Of a stretch of 57,188 nt of DNA, positions 18,037 to 24,880 are shown one piece after another. Source of the stretch: an uncultured Lachnospiraceae bacterium (GTDB lineage: Bacteria; Bacillota; Clostridia; Lachnospirales; Lachnospiraceae); NCBI GenBank assembly GCA_910587295.1, contig CAJULP010000021.1, forward strand, positions 1 to 57,188, read 5' to 3'. Numbering within the stretch: position 1 is the first letter of the stretch; every line of letters begins with the position of its first letter. A model generated the notes under the pieces. It did no database searches and had not been told where the DNA came from. It saw only the letters and a list, made by a program, of their open reading frames with translations. The position numbers were made by a program, and so were the translations under genes.

Positions 18037-19538
18037 GTATAGAATTTATTTATCCGGAATTTGAAGTGATCAGAAATGCGGACAGATGTATTTCCTGTCG
18101 GGCATGCGAACGGCAATGCGCTAATGAAGCCCACAGCTACGATGAAAAACTAAAAATCATGAAATGTGACGATTCAAAATGCGTAAACTGCCAACGCTGT
18201 GTTTCCTTTTGTCCTGTCAGAGCCTTAAAGATTATAAAAAGCAATTGTACCCTGTGCGGAAACGCCAATTGGCCGGCCCAGACAATGAAAGAAATCTACA
18301 AACAGGCAAACAGCGGCGGCGTTCTTTTGTCATCCATGGGCAATCCAAAACCCCTGCCCGTTTATTGGGACAAAATCCTGATCAATGCTTCACAGGTAAC
18401 AAACCCTTCCATTGATCCTCTGCGGGAACCCATGGAAACCAGAGTTTACCTGGGTAAGAAACCGTCGAAAGTGCAACGCGCAAAAGACGGAACATTAGAT
18501 TGCAGCCTGCCTCCTCAGTTAGAACTGTCTATGCCGGTTATGTTCTCTGCCATGAGCTACGGTTCTATCAGCTACAACGCCCATAAATCTCTTGCGCTTG
18601 CGGCAGCAGAACTGGGGATTTTATATAACACCGGAGAAGGCGGTCTGCATGAGGATTTTTACCGCTATGGAAAGAATACCATCGTGCAGGTAGCTTCCGG
18701 CCGTTTTGGCGTTCATGCGGATTATCTGGAAGCAGGTGCCGCCATTGAGATCAAAATCGGCCAAGGCGCAAAACCGGGTATCGGGGGACACCTTCCAGGT
18801 GCGAAAATTATAGGAGACATATCCCGTACCCGTATGATCCCCGAGGGGTCCGATGCCATTTCCCCGGCCCCCCACCATGATATCTATTCCATCGAAGATC
18901 TGCGTCAGCTTGTCTTCTCTCTAAAGGAAGCTTCCGAATATAAAAAGCCCGTGATCGTAAAAGTGGCCGCCGTGCACAACATTGCGGCGATTGCAAGCGG
19001 TGTTGCCCGAAGCGGAGCTGATATCATCGCCATTGACGGATTCCGCGGCGGTACCGGGGCTGCGCCTACCAGAATCAGAGATCATGTGGGTATTCCCATT
19101 GAGCTGGCGCTGGCGGCGGTGGACCAGAGACTCCGGGATGAAGGTATCCGCAACAACGTATCCCTCATAGCTGGCGGCAGTATCCGAAGTGCCGCAGATG
19201 TCGTAAAAGCCATTGCGCTTGGCGCAGACGCCTGCTATATCGCCACTGCTGCCCTGCTTGCTCTCGGCTGCCATCTCTGCCATACCTGCCATAGCGGGAA
19301 GTGCAGCTGGGGAATCGCAACCCAGCGTCCGGAACTTGTGAAAAGACTTGATCCGGCAATCGGCAGCAAGCGTCTGGTCAATCTGATGACCGCATGGAAA
19401 CACGAAATAAAGGAGCTGATGGGCGGTATGGGAATCAATTCCATTGAGGCTTTACGCGGAAACCGTCTGATGCTTCGGGGCATCGGCTTAACGGAAAAAG
19501 AACTGGAGATACTTGACATCTCTCACGCCGGAGAATGA
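18033..19538 (+). CDS. Glutamate synthase, ferredoxin-FMN synthase subunit
   Basis: 501 residues. N-terminal ferredoxin-like region has two four-Cys clusters (CISCRACERQC and CVNCQRCVSFCP, residues ~16-65). The rest is the FMN-binding (beta/alpha)8 glutamate synthase barrel, with SAMSYGSIS, PGIGGHLPG, IDGFRGGTGAAPTR, and the Fe-S loop CHLCHTCHSGKCSWGIATQ. It converts 2-oxoglutarate plus ammonia to glutamate. This is the archaeal-type split arrangement: amidotransferase, ferredoxin-FMN barrel and GXGXG subunit as separate neighbouring genes. The electron donor is probably ferredoxin, because no GltD is nearby. Confidence 0.93.
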   Translation: MSIEFIYPEFEVIRNADRCISCRACERQCANEAHSYDEKLKIMKCDDSKCVNCQRCVSFCPVRALKIIKSNCTLCGNANWPAQTMKEIYKQANSGGVLLSSMGNPKPLPVYWDKILINASQVTNPSIDPLREPMETRVYLGKKPSKVQRAKDGTLDCSLPPQLELSMPVMFSAMSYGSISYNAHKSLALAAAELGILYNTGEGGLHEDFYRYGKNTIVQVASGRFGVHADYLEAGAAIEIKIGQGAKPGIGGHLPGAKIIGDISRTRMIPEGSDAISPAPHHDIYSIEDLRQLVFSLKEASEYKKPVIVKVAAVHNIAAIASGVARSGADIIAIDGFRGGTGAAPTRIRDHVGIPIELALAAVDQRLRDEGIRNNVSLIAGGSIRSAADVVKAIALGADACYIATAALLALGCHLCHTCHSGKCSWGIATQRPELVKRLDPAIGSKRLVNLMTAWKHEIKELMGGMGINSIEALRGNRLMLRGIGLTEKELEILDISHAGE

Positions 19539-19563
19539 TAATTTTGGGGAGGTATGGTATAAT

Positions 19564-20286
19564 ATGCAAGTCATTGATGCTGCAAATTTAGATTATAGAG
19601 CTGTAAATGAAGCATTGCGGAATGCAGAAACCGATTACATAATCAAAAACTGCTGCGGTCAGAGGTTTATTGCCGCAGGCATGTCACACAAGAATCTTAC
19701 CATCGAAGGAATCCCGGGGAACGCTCTGGGCGCATACTTAAACAATGCCAATATTACCGTAAACGCAAATGCGCAGGACGCCGTGGGCGATACCATGAAC
19801 GAGGGAAAGATCCTGATCCGAGGCAATATCGGCGATGCCGCCGGTTATGCCATGCGCGGCGGTAAGATCTACGTCCAGGGCAATGCGGGATACCGGGCCG
19901 GAATCCATATGAAGGCTTACAGGGAAAAATTCCCCGTTATGATCATCGGTGGAAGCGCAGGAAGCTTCCTTGGAGAATATCAGGCAGGGGGCGTGATCAT
20001 CGTCCTTGGACTTCATAACGATAACAAGCGCATTGTCGGAAATTTTCCCTGCACCGGAATGCACGGAGGTAAAATGTTCCTGCGCGGCTGCTGTGATGAT
20101 ATCCGCTTTCCTAAGCAGGTTACCGCAAGGCGTGCGGCCCCAGAGGAGTTAGATGAAATCCGGGAGTACCTGTCTGAATACTGCTCAGACCTTGGTTATT
20201 CTGCGGCCACACTTTTATCCGAGCCTTTTACAGTCATTACGCCAGATAGTAAAAACCCATACAAACAGATGTATGCAGCAAATTAA
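19564..20286 (+). CDS. Glutamate synthase, GXGXG beta-helix subunit
   Basis: 240 residues. The start at 19564 (MQVIDAANLDYRAVNEALRN) is preferred over an upstream in-frame codon because it matches the family and follows GGGGAGG. The core is a right-handed beta-helix with repeated G-x-x-x-G turns: GNALGAYLNNANITVNANAQ, GEILIRG-like GKILIRGNIGDAAGYAMRGG, VQGNAGYRAG. In one-chain glutamate synthases this is the C-terminal structural domain. It is placed directly after the FMN subunit, completing a three-gene enzyme. Confidence 0.9.
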   Translation: MQVIDAANLDYRAVNEALRNAETDYIIKNCCGQRFIAAGMSHKNLTIEGIPGNALGAYLNNANITVNANAQDAVGDTMNEGKILIRGNIGDAAGYAMRGGKIYVQGNAGYRAGIHMKAYREKFPVMIIGGSAGSFLGEYQAGGVIIVLGLHNDNKRIVGNFPCTGMHGGKMFLRGCCDDIRFPKQVTARRAAPEELDEIREYLSEYCSDLGYSAATLLSEPFTVITPDSKNPYKQMYAAN

Positions 20287-20304
20287 AAGAAAGCAGGTAG
20301 GCTT

Positions 20305-21546
20305 ATGAAGTATTCCAAAGAAGAGGTAATCCAATATGTGCGCGAAGAGGATGTAAAGTTCATCCGTCTCGCCTTTTGCGATGTATTCGGCAAACAAAAA
20401 AATATATCCATTATGCCACAGGAACTTTCCCGTGCTTTTGAATATGGCATTGCCATTGACGCTTCCGCCATCGCCGGTTTTGGCGATGAAAGCCACTCCG
20501 ATCTGTTTCTGCATCCTGAATCAGACACGCTGGCGCCTCTGCCGTGGAGACCGGAGCACGGAAGTGTGGTAAGAATGTTCTGTCACATTACTTATCCGGA
20601 CGGAAAAATATTTGAATGTGATACCCGTTCTATTTTAAAAAACGCAATCGAGAAAGCAAATAGTTCCGGATATCAGTTTTTCTTTGGCGCAGAGCAGGAG
20701 TTTTACCTGTTCAAGCTGGATGACAATGGAAATCCCACCAAGGAACCTTATGATAACGCTGCTTATATGGATATCGCCCCGGAAGACAAAGGTGAAAATA
20801 TCCGCCGCGAAGTATGCCTAACTTTGGAACAGATGGGGATACAGCCGGAAAGCTCACATCACGAAGAAGGACCGGGGCAAAACGAGATTGATCTGCGCTA
20901 TTCCGATCCTCTGAGCGCCGCCGACAACGCCATGACATTCCAAACAGTTGTAAAGACAATCGCCCACCGGAATGGCCTTTGCGCTGATTTTGGCCCAAAG
21001 CCATTGGAAAACAAGCCAGGGAACGGCTTCCATATCAACATATCAGTAAAATCATTCTATGATAAATCATTCTATGATAAATCATTCTATGATTTTGACC
21101 ACATGAACTGCCTGATCGCAGGTATTTTGGATAAAGTTGCTGATATGACGGTGTTTTTAAATTCAACCGAAAGTTCCTATCGTCGTTTTGGCAGCGACAA
21201 GGCGCCAAAATATATTTCCTGGTCCGGTGAGAATCGTTCACAGCTTGTCAGGATTCCCGCCGCCATGGGAAAATACCGTCGTTTAGAGCTTCGTTCTCCT
21301 GATCCGTCGGCAAATACTTATCTGGTATTCGCCCTGATCATCTATGCCATGCTAGATGGAATTGAGAATAAACGAAAGCCGCCGGCCCCTGTTGACATCA
21401 ATCTGTATCAAGCAGATGCAGATACCCTCGCCAGTTTTAAACAGCTGCCCGGCGATCTTAAATCTGCCCGTGCCAAAGCGGCAAACAGCGATTTTATTAA
21501 AAAGCATATTCCGGATCCTATATTGGACGCCTATTGTAATAAATAA
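20305..21546 (+). CDS. glnA: Glutamine synthetase type I
   Basis: 413 residues, slightly shorter than usual GSI (~440). N-terminal VKFIRLAFCDVFGKQKNISI and DASAIAGF; metal-binding FGAEQEFYLF; SSHHEEGPGQNEIDLRY; GFHINISV; substrate motif YRRLELRSPDPSANTYL. After GFHINISV an exact triplicate of K-S-F-Y-D occurs, from a 15-base tandem repeat. It lies 18 bases after the glutamate synthase genes, giving a GS/GOGAT operon; a separate GSIII gene heads the divergent operon. Whether this enzyme acts in assimilation or as a specialised homologue is not settled by sequence. Confidence 0.92.
   Translation: MKYSKEEVIQYVREEDVKFIRLAFCDVFGKQKNISIMPQELSRAFEYGIAIDASAIAGFGDESHSDLFLHPESDTLAPLPWRPEHGSVVRMFCHITYPDGKIFECDTRSILKNAIEKANSSGYQFFFGAEQEFYLFKLDDNGNPTKEPYDNAAYMDIAPEDKGENIRREVCLTLEQMGIQPESSHHEEGPGQNEIDLRYSDPLSAADNAMTFQTVVKTIAHRNGLCADFGPKPLENKPGNGFHINISVKSFYDKSFYDKSFYDFDHMNCLIAGILDKVADMTVFLNSTESSYRRFGSDKAPKYISWSGENRSQLVRIPAAMGKYRRLELRSPDPSANTYLVFALIIYAMLDGIENKRKPPAPVDINLYQADADTLASFKQLPGDLKSARAKAANSDFIKKHIPDPILDAYCNK
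21049..21093 (+). repeat. 15-base tandem repeat x3 inside glnA
   Basis: AAATCATTCTATGAT occurs three times exactly and in frame, encoding K-S-F-Y-D three times. It sits in the loop right after the GFHINISV active-site strand. Exact identity suggests recent slippage; copy number may vary between strains. Confidence 0.95.
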
Positions 21547-21574
21547 TGAAAGCCAAAGAAAAAGGAGGTGCAAA

Positions 21575-22159
21575 ATGAGTTTAAGAGAACGGGTTTACAG
21601 TATACTCATTGTGTCTGCAACAGATCGTTTCACCTCTGCCTTTGCAGACCTGCTCCCCGAAACAAGATATACCCCGGTTCACACCGCTACCAGTGTCAGC
21701 ACCGCCAAACGGATACTTGCAGAAAAAGCTTTTGATTTTATCATCATCAATGCGCCTTTGCCTGACGATATCGGCATTCGTTTTGCAATCGACACCTGTA
21801 CCAGTAAGCAATCCGCCGTGCTGCTTTTGGTTAAAAGCGATATCCATGCCGGTATTCACGACAAGGTTGTGGACCACGGTGTGTTCACGCTGCCCAAACC
21901 AACATCAAAGCCGACCATGACGCACGCCCTCAGCTGGTTGGAAAGCGCCAGGGAACGTCTCAGACAATTTGAAAAGAAATCCCTGTCTATTGATGAAAAA
22001 ATGGCGGAAATCCGTCTTGTCAACAAGGCAAAGTGGATTTTGATCAGCGAATTAAAAATGAGTGAACCGGAAGCTCACCGCTATATCGAGAAACAGGCAA
22101 TGGATCGCCACATTACCAAGCAGATCATTGCCGAAGAAATTATCAAGACCTATACATGA
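21575..22159 (+). CDS. ANTAR-domain antiterminator with degenerate receiver
   Basis: 194 residues; AAAGGAGGTG five bases before ATG at 21575. N-terminal ~120 residues follow a response-regulator fold, but the phospho-acceptor Asp is Asn59 (FIIINAPLPDD) and the acidic pair is missing (LIVSATD), so phosphorylation is unlikely. The C-terminal ~60 residues are an ANTAR RNA-binding domain: helix with AEIRLVNKAKWILISELKMSEPEAHRYIEKQAMD and ITKQIIAEEIIKTY. ANTAR proteins (NasR, EutV, AmiR) bind hexaloop hairpins and prevent terminators. Two such hairpin-terminator overlaps lie at the head of this operon and of the divergent glnN operon, so they are the likely targets. The signal is probably protein or ligand binding. 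Confidence 0.88.
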   Translation: MSLRERVYSILIVSATDRFTSAFADLLPETRYTPVHTATSVSTAKRILAEKAFDFIIINAPLPDDIGIRFAIDTCTSKQSAVLLLVKSDIHAGIHDKVVDHGVFTLPKPTSKPTMTHALSWLESARERLRQFEKKSLSIDEKMAEIRLVNKAKWILISELKMSEPEAHRYIEKQAMDRHITKQIIAEEIIKTYT

Positions 22160-22287
22160 TTTCTCCCTTTCACTACATCTAACGCTTCCATCTCTTCATC
22201 CGTATACACTTCATAAAGATATTTTACGCAGCTAATTACTTATGCGTCAATAGGAATGAAAGAAATAAGAGGGATTCCATAGCATAA

Positions 22288-22333
22288 ATCCCCGTATCGG
22301 ATAATATGATAATAAAAAGAACGTAACGGGGAT
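22288..22333 (+). promoter_or_regulatory. Possible RBS-sequestering hairpin
   Basis: ATCCCCGT (22288-22295) is the exact complement of ACGGGGAT (22326-22333), which contains the probable ribosome site five bases before ATG 22339. The 30-base loop is AT-rich and includes a TATGATAATA stretch. It may hide the ribosome site, or be chance. The rest of 22160-22287 shows no clear gene. Confidence 0.35.
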
Positions 22334-22338
22334 ATCCT

Positions 22339-22827
22339 ATGAGCTCCAAAACCAAAATTGTTGTACTTCATCTGAAAGAATTGATATACACCGGCATTTT
22401 TGCACTGCTGGGAATCTTGTTTATCATCCTTCTTATCATCATGTTTGTGCCAAAGGATAAAAAAGAGACAAATGCAGTGGAGACGCCCGCCGATTCCTAC
22501 GTCCCCGGTATCTATACTACCTCCTTGATCTTAAACGACAATGCGGTGGATGTAGAGGTTACCGTGGACGAGAACAATATCAATGACATCCGTATTGTCA
22601 ATCTGGATGAAGCCGTAGCCACTATGTTTCCGCTTCTTGAGCCTTCCTTTGACTCCCTGGCTAACCAGATTTTGCAGAACCAATCCCTTGAGGGCATAAC
22701 CTATGCGGATGACAACAAATATACTTCCATGGTGCTTTTAAATGCGATCAAGACCTCCTTAGGGAAAGCGGCTGTGCCTTCACCTTCGCCTTCGGGAAGC
22801 CCAAGCGCTTCACCGGCAACCTCATAA
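22339..22827 (+). CDS. Membrane-anchored FMN-binding-like hypothetical protein
   Basis: 162 residues. One N-terminal helix (IYTGIFALLGILFIILLIIM, ~15-36) anchors it, followed by a domain opening YVPGIYTTSLILNDNAVDVEVTVDENNINDI that resembles the small FMN-binding-type domain seen in Rnf/Nqr accessory proteins (G-x-Y ... V-x-V-x-V). The usual S/T-G-A-T flavinylation motif is not evident. The C-terminus is a low-complexity tail PSPSPSGSPSASPATS. The TAA stop is one base before the first copy of the structured repeat. Role unknown. Confidence 0.65.
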   Translation: MSSKTKIVVLHLKELIYTGIFALLGILFIILLIIMFVPKDKKETNAVETPADSYVPGIYTTSLILNDNAVDVEVTVDENNINDIRIVNLDEAVATMFPLLEPSFDSLANQILQNQSLEGITYADDNKYTSMVLLNAIKTSLGKAAVPSPSPSGSPSASPATS

Positions 22828-22828
22828 G

Positions 22829-23284
22829 TTCCCGTTTAGTTGGAGTACGTGGGCGAATAACAACCGTCAGGATGGAAGATAAAGTCTACGTCGCCACGCT
22901 CGGATAAAGCGTTCGCGAAATGGCTCCTTAAGATTTTATCTTCCATCCTGACTGGTTTATTGGCTCATGTAAATCCAACTAGCCGTTCGACTAGATTTCT
23001 GACCACTACGTAATTGGTCGTTGGGCATAATATGGCGTAAACGGCACTATTAGCGGCAGCCAGTTAAGTAGTGGTTTGGGCATTTAGTTGAATGTTTCGT
23101 TGGGGTAGCGTTAGCCAAAACCTCGAAGGGAAGAAAAGAAAAATCTTAAGGAACCATTTCGCGAACGCGCCGATTTCGAAGACAGCGGTATCGAGCGTAG
23201 TAATCGTCAGCACAGCTGACGCGTAGATTTTTCTTTTCTTCCCTTCGAATATTTAGACAACCCTTTTAACCCAACTAAACGGAA
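22829..23284 (+). repeat. Structured repeat element, copy 1
   Basis: 456 bases bounded by TTCCCGTTTAGTTGG and CCAACTAAACGGAA. It contains hairpin I (22866-22883 with 22935-22952, 18 perfect pairs), hairpin II (23002-23017 with 23060-23075, two non-Watson-Crick positions) and hairpin III (23123-23146 with 23225-23248, 24 perfect pairs). The loop of I and the loop of III are inverted copies of one core (CGTTCGCGAAATGGCTCCTT in I; its near complement in III). TAGTTGGA/TCCAACTA also close the 5' domain. Copy 1 has extra sequence in loop III with its own GTCAGC/GCTGAC pairing. No ORF of note. Confidence 0.9.
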
Positions 23285-23449
23285 ATTTAAGAAAAGTTTT
23301 ATAATTGCATTGTTGTAATCCCTCTCCCATTCTGTTATGATTAGAACATCTTAGATTCGTGTTTATTCTACCGCCAAGACAATCTGGCACATTATTTCCA
23401 TCAGGGTTTATCACCCACATTTCAAAACAGAAAAGGAGTGTTTATTTCT

Positions 23450-24456
23450 ATGGGACAAAAGAACAACGCATTATGCAGCTGCTTATCGGATCCGGTCATT
23501 TTTGCGGATTTTATCAACGGAAGCATCCATAACGGGGAAAAAGTGGTATCCCCCGGGCAGCTTTCAGAACGGGAGACGGTCACCTGCCAGAAGGAAGGAA
23601 CAGGGCATCTTCCAACCCGGAAACCACAATATGTTGAAAGGCGGCGGGATGTGTTAAAAGCAGTCTTTCACGATGACTGCTACATTGTGATCGGCATAGA
23701 GGCCCAGAACCGGGTGGACTATGCCATGCCGGTCCGGTGCATGGAATATGACGTCACGGAGTATAAAAGGCAGTTAAAGGAACTGAAAAATAACCGGAAG
23801 GAAAACCTTCCCGGGGAGGCGTTTTTCTCCGGCATGGCAAAGGATGAAAAACTGAATCCCGTCACAACGATCGTGTTTTATCATGGAGAAGAGCCTTATG
23901 ACGGTTGCGCGAACCTGCATGATATGTTAGAATTAGATAAAGAAAATAAACGTATTAACGTTTTACGTTTAAACGTTTGGTCTCAGATTACCATATGAAC
24001 CTGATAAGGGCGGAAGACCTTGACGAGGCCTTGTTTGAGACTGGGCTGCGAGAACTTGTAGGCTTTTTAAAAAAGCAGGGTGACAAAAAGGAACTGATGG
24101 ATTATATTGAGAAAAACAGGGAACGGATCGAGGACATAGACGAGGACACCTTTTATGTGGTCAGAGTTTTTATGAACATCCCTAATAAATTTATAAAAAA
24201 GAAAGAGAAAACGGAAGGAGATTCTGGTATGTGTAAAGCAATGAAGGAATGGCTCGCCGACGAGCGGAACGCTGGAATGATGGAAGGCGAAAAGCGTGGG
24301 GAGATACGAGGTAAAAAAATCGGAATCAAACAAGGAGAAAAACGTTTTGCAAGTCTGACAGCTGCCTTGATGGACTCTGAAAGGCTGGAGGATTTGGGCA
24401 GGGCAGTTTCTGATGAAAGCTTTAGGGATTCCCTGTATCGGGAATTTGCTCTGTAA
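23450..24456 (+). CDS. Rpn-family PD-(D/E)XK nuclease / putative transposase, two frames
   Basis: The first frame runs 23450-23998 and the second, in the -1 frame, from about 23959 to 24456; together about 335 residues, the family's usual length. The N-terminal part has the nuclease core R-R-R-D-V ... IVIGIEAQ (Asp, Glu-x-Gln) and TTIVFYHGEEPYDG. The second frame has DYHMNLIRAEDL, the family's conserved Y-x-I/M-N-L-I segment, and a charged C-terminal tail rich in Gly-Glu-Lys-Arg. The frames meet at TTTAAAC (23968-23974). ATGA at 23995-23998 would alternatively allow reinitiation. Start chosen by AAGGAG upstream of 23450. Rpn proteins promote RecA-independent recombination. It may be frameshifted by design or broken. 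Confidence 0.8.
23968..23974 (+). other. Candidate -1 programmed frameshift site TTTAAAC
   Basis: In the first frame the codons are CGT-TTA-AAC, giving the heptamer T-TTA-AAC (X-XXY-YYZ). A one-base backward slip continues TTT-AAA-CGT-TTG-GTC into the frame that encodes the rest of the Rpn protein. The -1 frame is open from 23959. A weak GGTCT/AGACC stem begins four bases downstream. The heptamer sits in a 12-base palindrome ACGTTTAAACGT. Confidence 0.5.
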
Positions 24457-24458
24457 AA

Positions 24459-24879
24459 TTCCCGTTTAGTTGGAGTACGTGGGGAAATAACAACCGTCAG
24501 GGTGGGAGATAAAGTCTACGTCGCCACGCTCGGATAAAGCGTTCGCGAAATGGCTCCTTAAGATTTTATCTCCCATCCTGACTGGTTTATTGGCTCATGT
24601 AAGTCCAACTGGCTCTTCGACTAAACTGCTGACCACTACATAACTGGCTGTTGAATATACTTTGGCGTAAATAGCAGTACTAGCGGCAGCCAGTTAAGTA
24701 GTGGTTTGGGCATTTAGCTGAATGTTTTGTTGGATTAATGTTAGCCAAAACCTCGAAGGGAAGAAAATAAAAATCTTAAGGAGCCATTTCGCGAACGAAT
24801 TATCAAGCGTGGCGACGTAGATTTTTATTTCCTTCCCTTCGGATATTTAGACAACCCTTTTAACCCAACTAAACGGGAA
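24459..24879 (+). repeat. Structured repeat element, copy 2
   Basis: 421 bases, same ends as copy 1 (TTCCCGTTTAGTTGG ... CCAACTAAACGGGAA) and the same three hairpins. Relative to copy 1, hairpin I changes an A-T pair to G-C (both arms changed) and another A-T to G-T. Hairpin III changes a G-C pair to T-A (both arms changed). Loop III is shorter and is a near-perfect inverse of loop I. It fills the space between the Rpn stop codon and the nadE stop codon exactly, so it also sits between convergent genes and could end both transcripts. Confidence 0.9.
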
Positions 24880-24880
24880 C

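Noticed and set aside
18921..19403. Open frames opposite the glutamate synthase FMN subunit
   Set aside because: Shadows of a conserved gene with no start signals or domain similarity.
22150..22240. Minus-strand frame reading VKYLYEVYTDEEMEALDVVKG
   Set aside because: Looks faintly like a protein C-terminus but is only ~26 codons, has no start and overlaps the ANTAR gene end; too little to call a pseudogene.
22829..24879. Group I/II intron or a known large structured RNA (HEARO-like) as an explanation for the repeats
   Set aside because: No GUGYG start, domain V-like GAGC hairpin, reverse transcriptase or HNH gene; the enclosed gene is an Rpn nuclease that lies between two separate copies rather than inside one.
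22829..24879. CRISPR array
   Set aside because: Repeats are ~430 bases, only two copies, no short regular repeat-spacer pattern, and no cas gene in the window.
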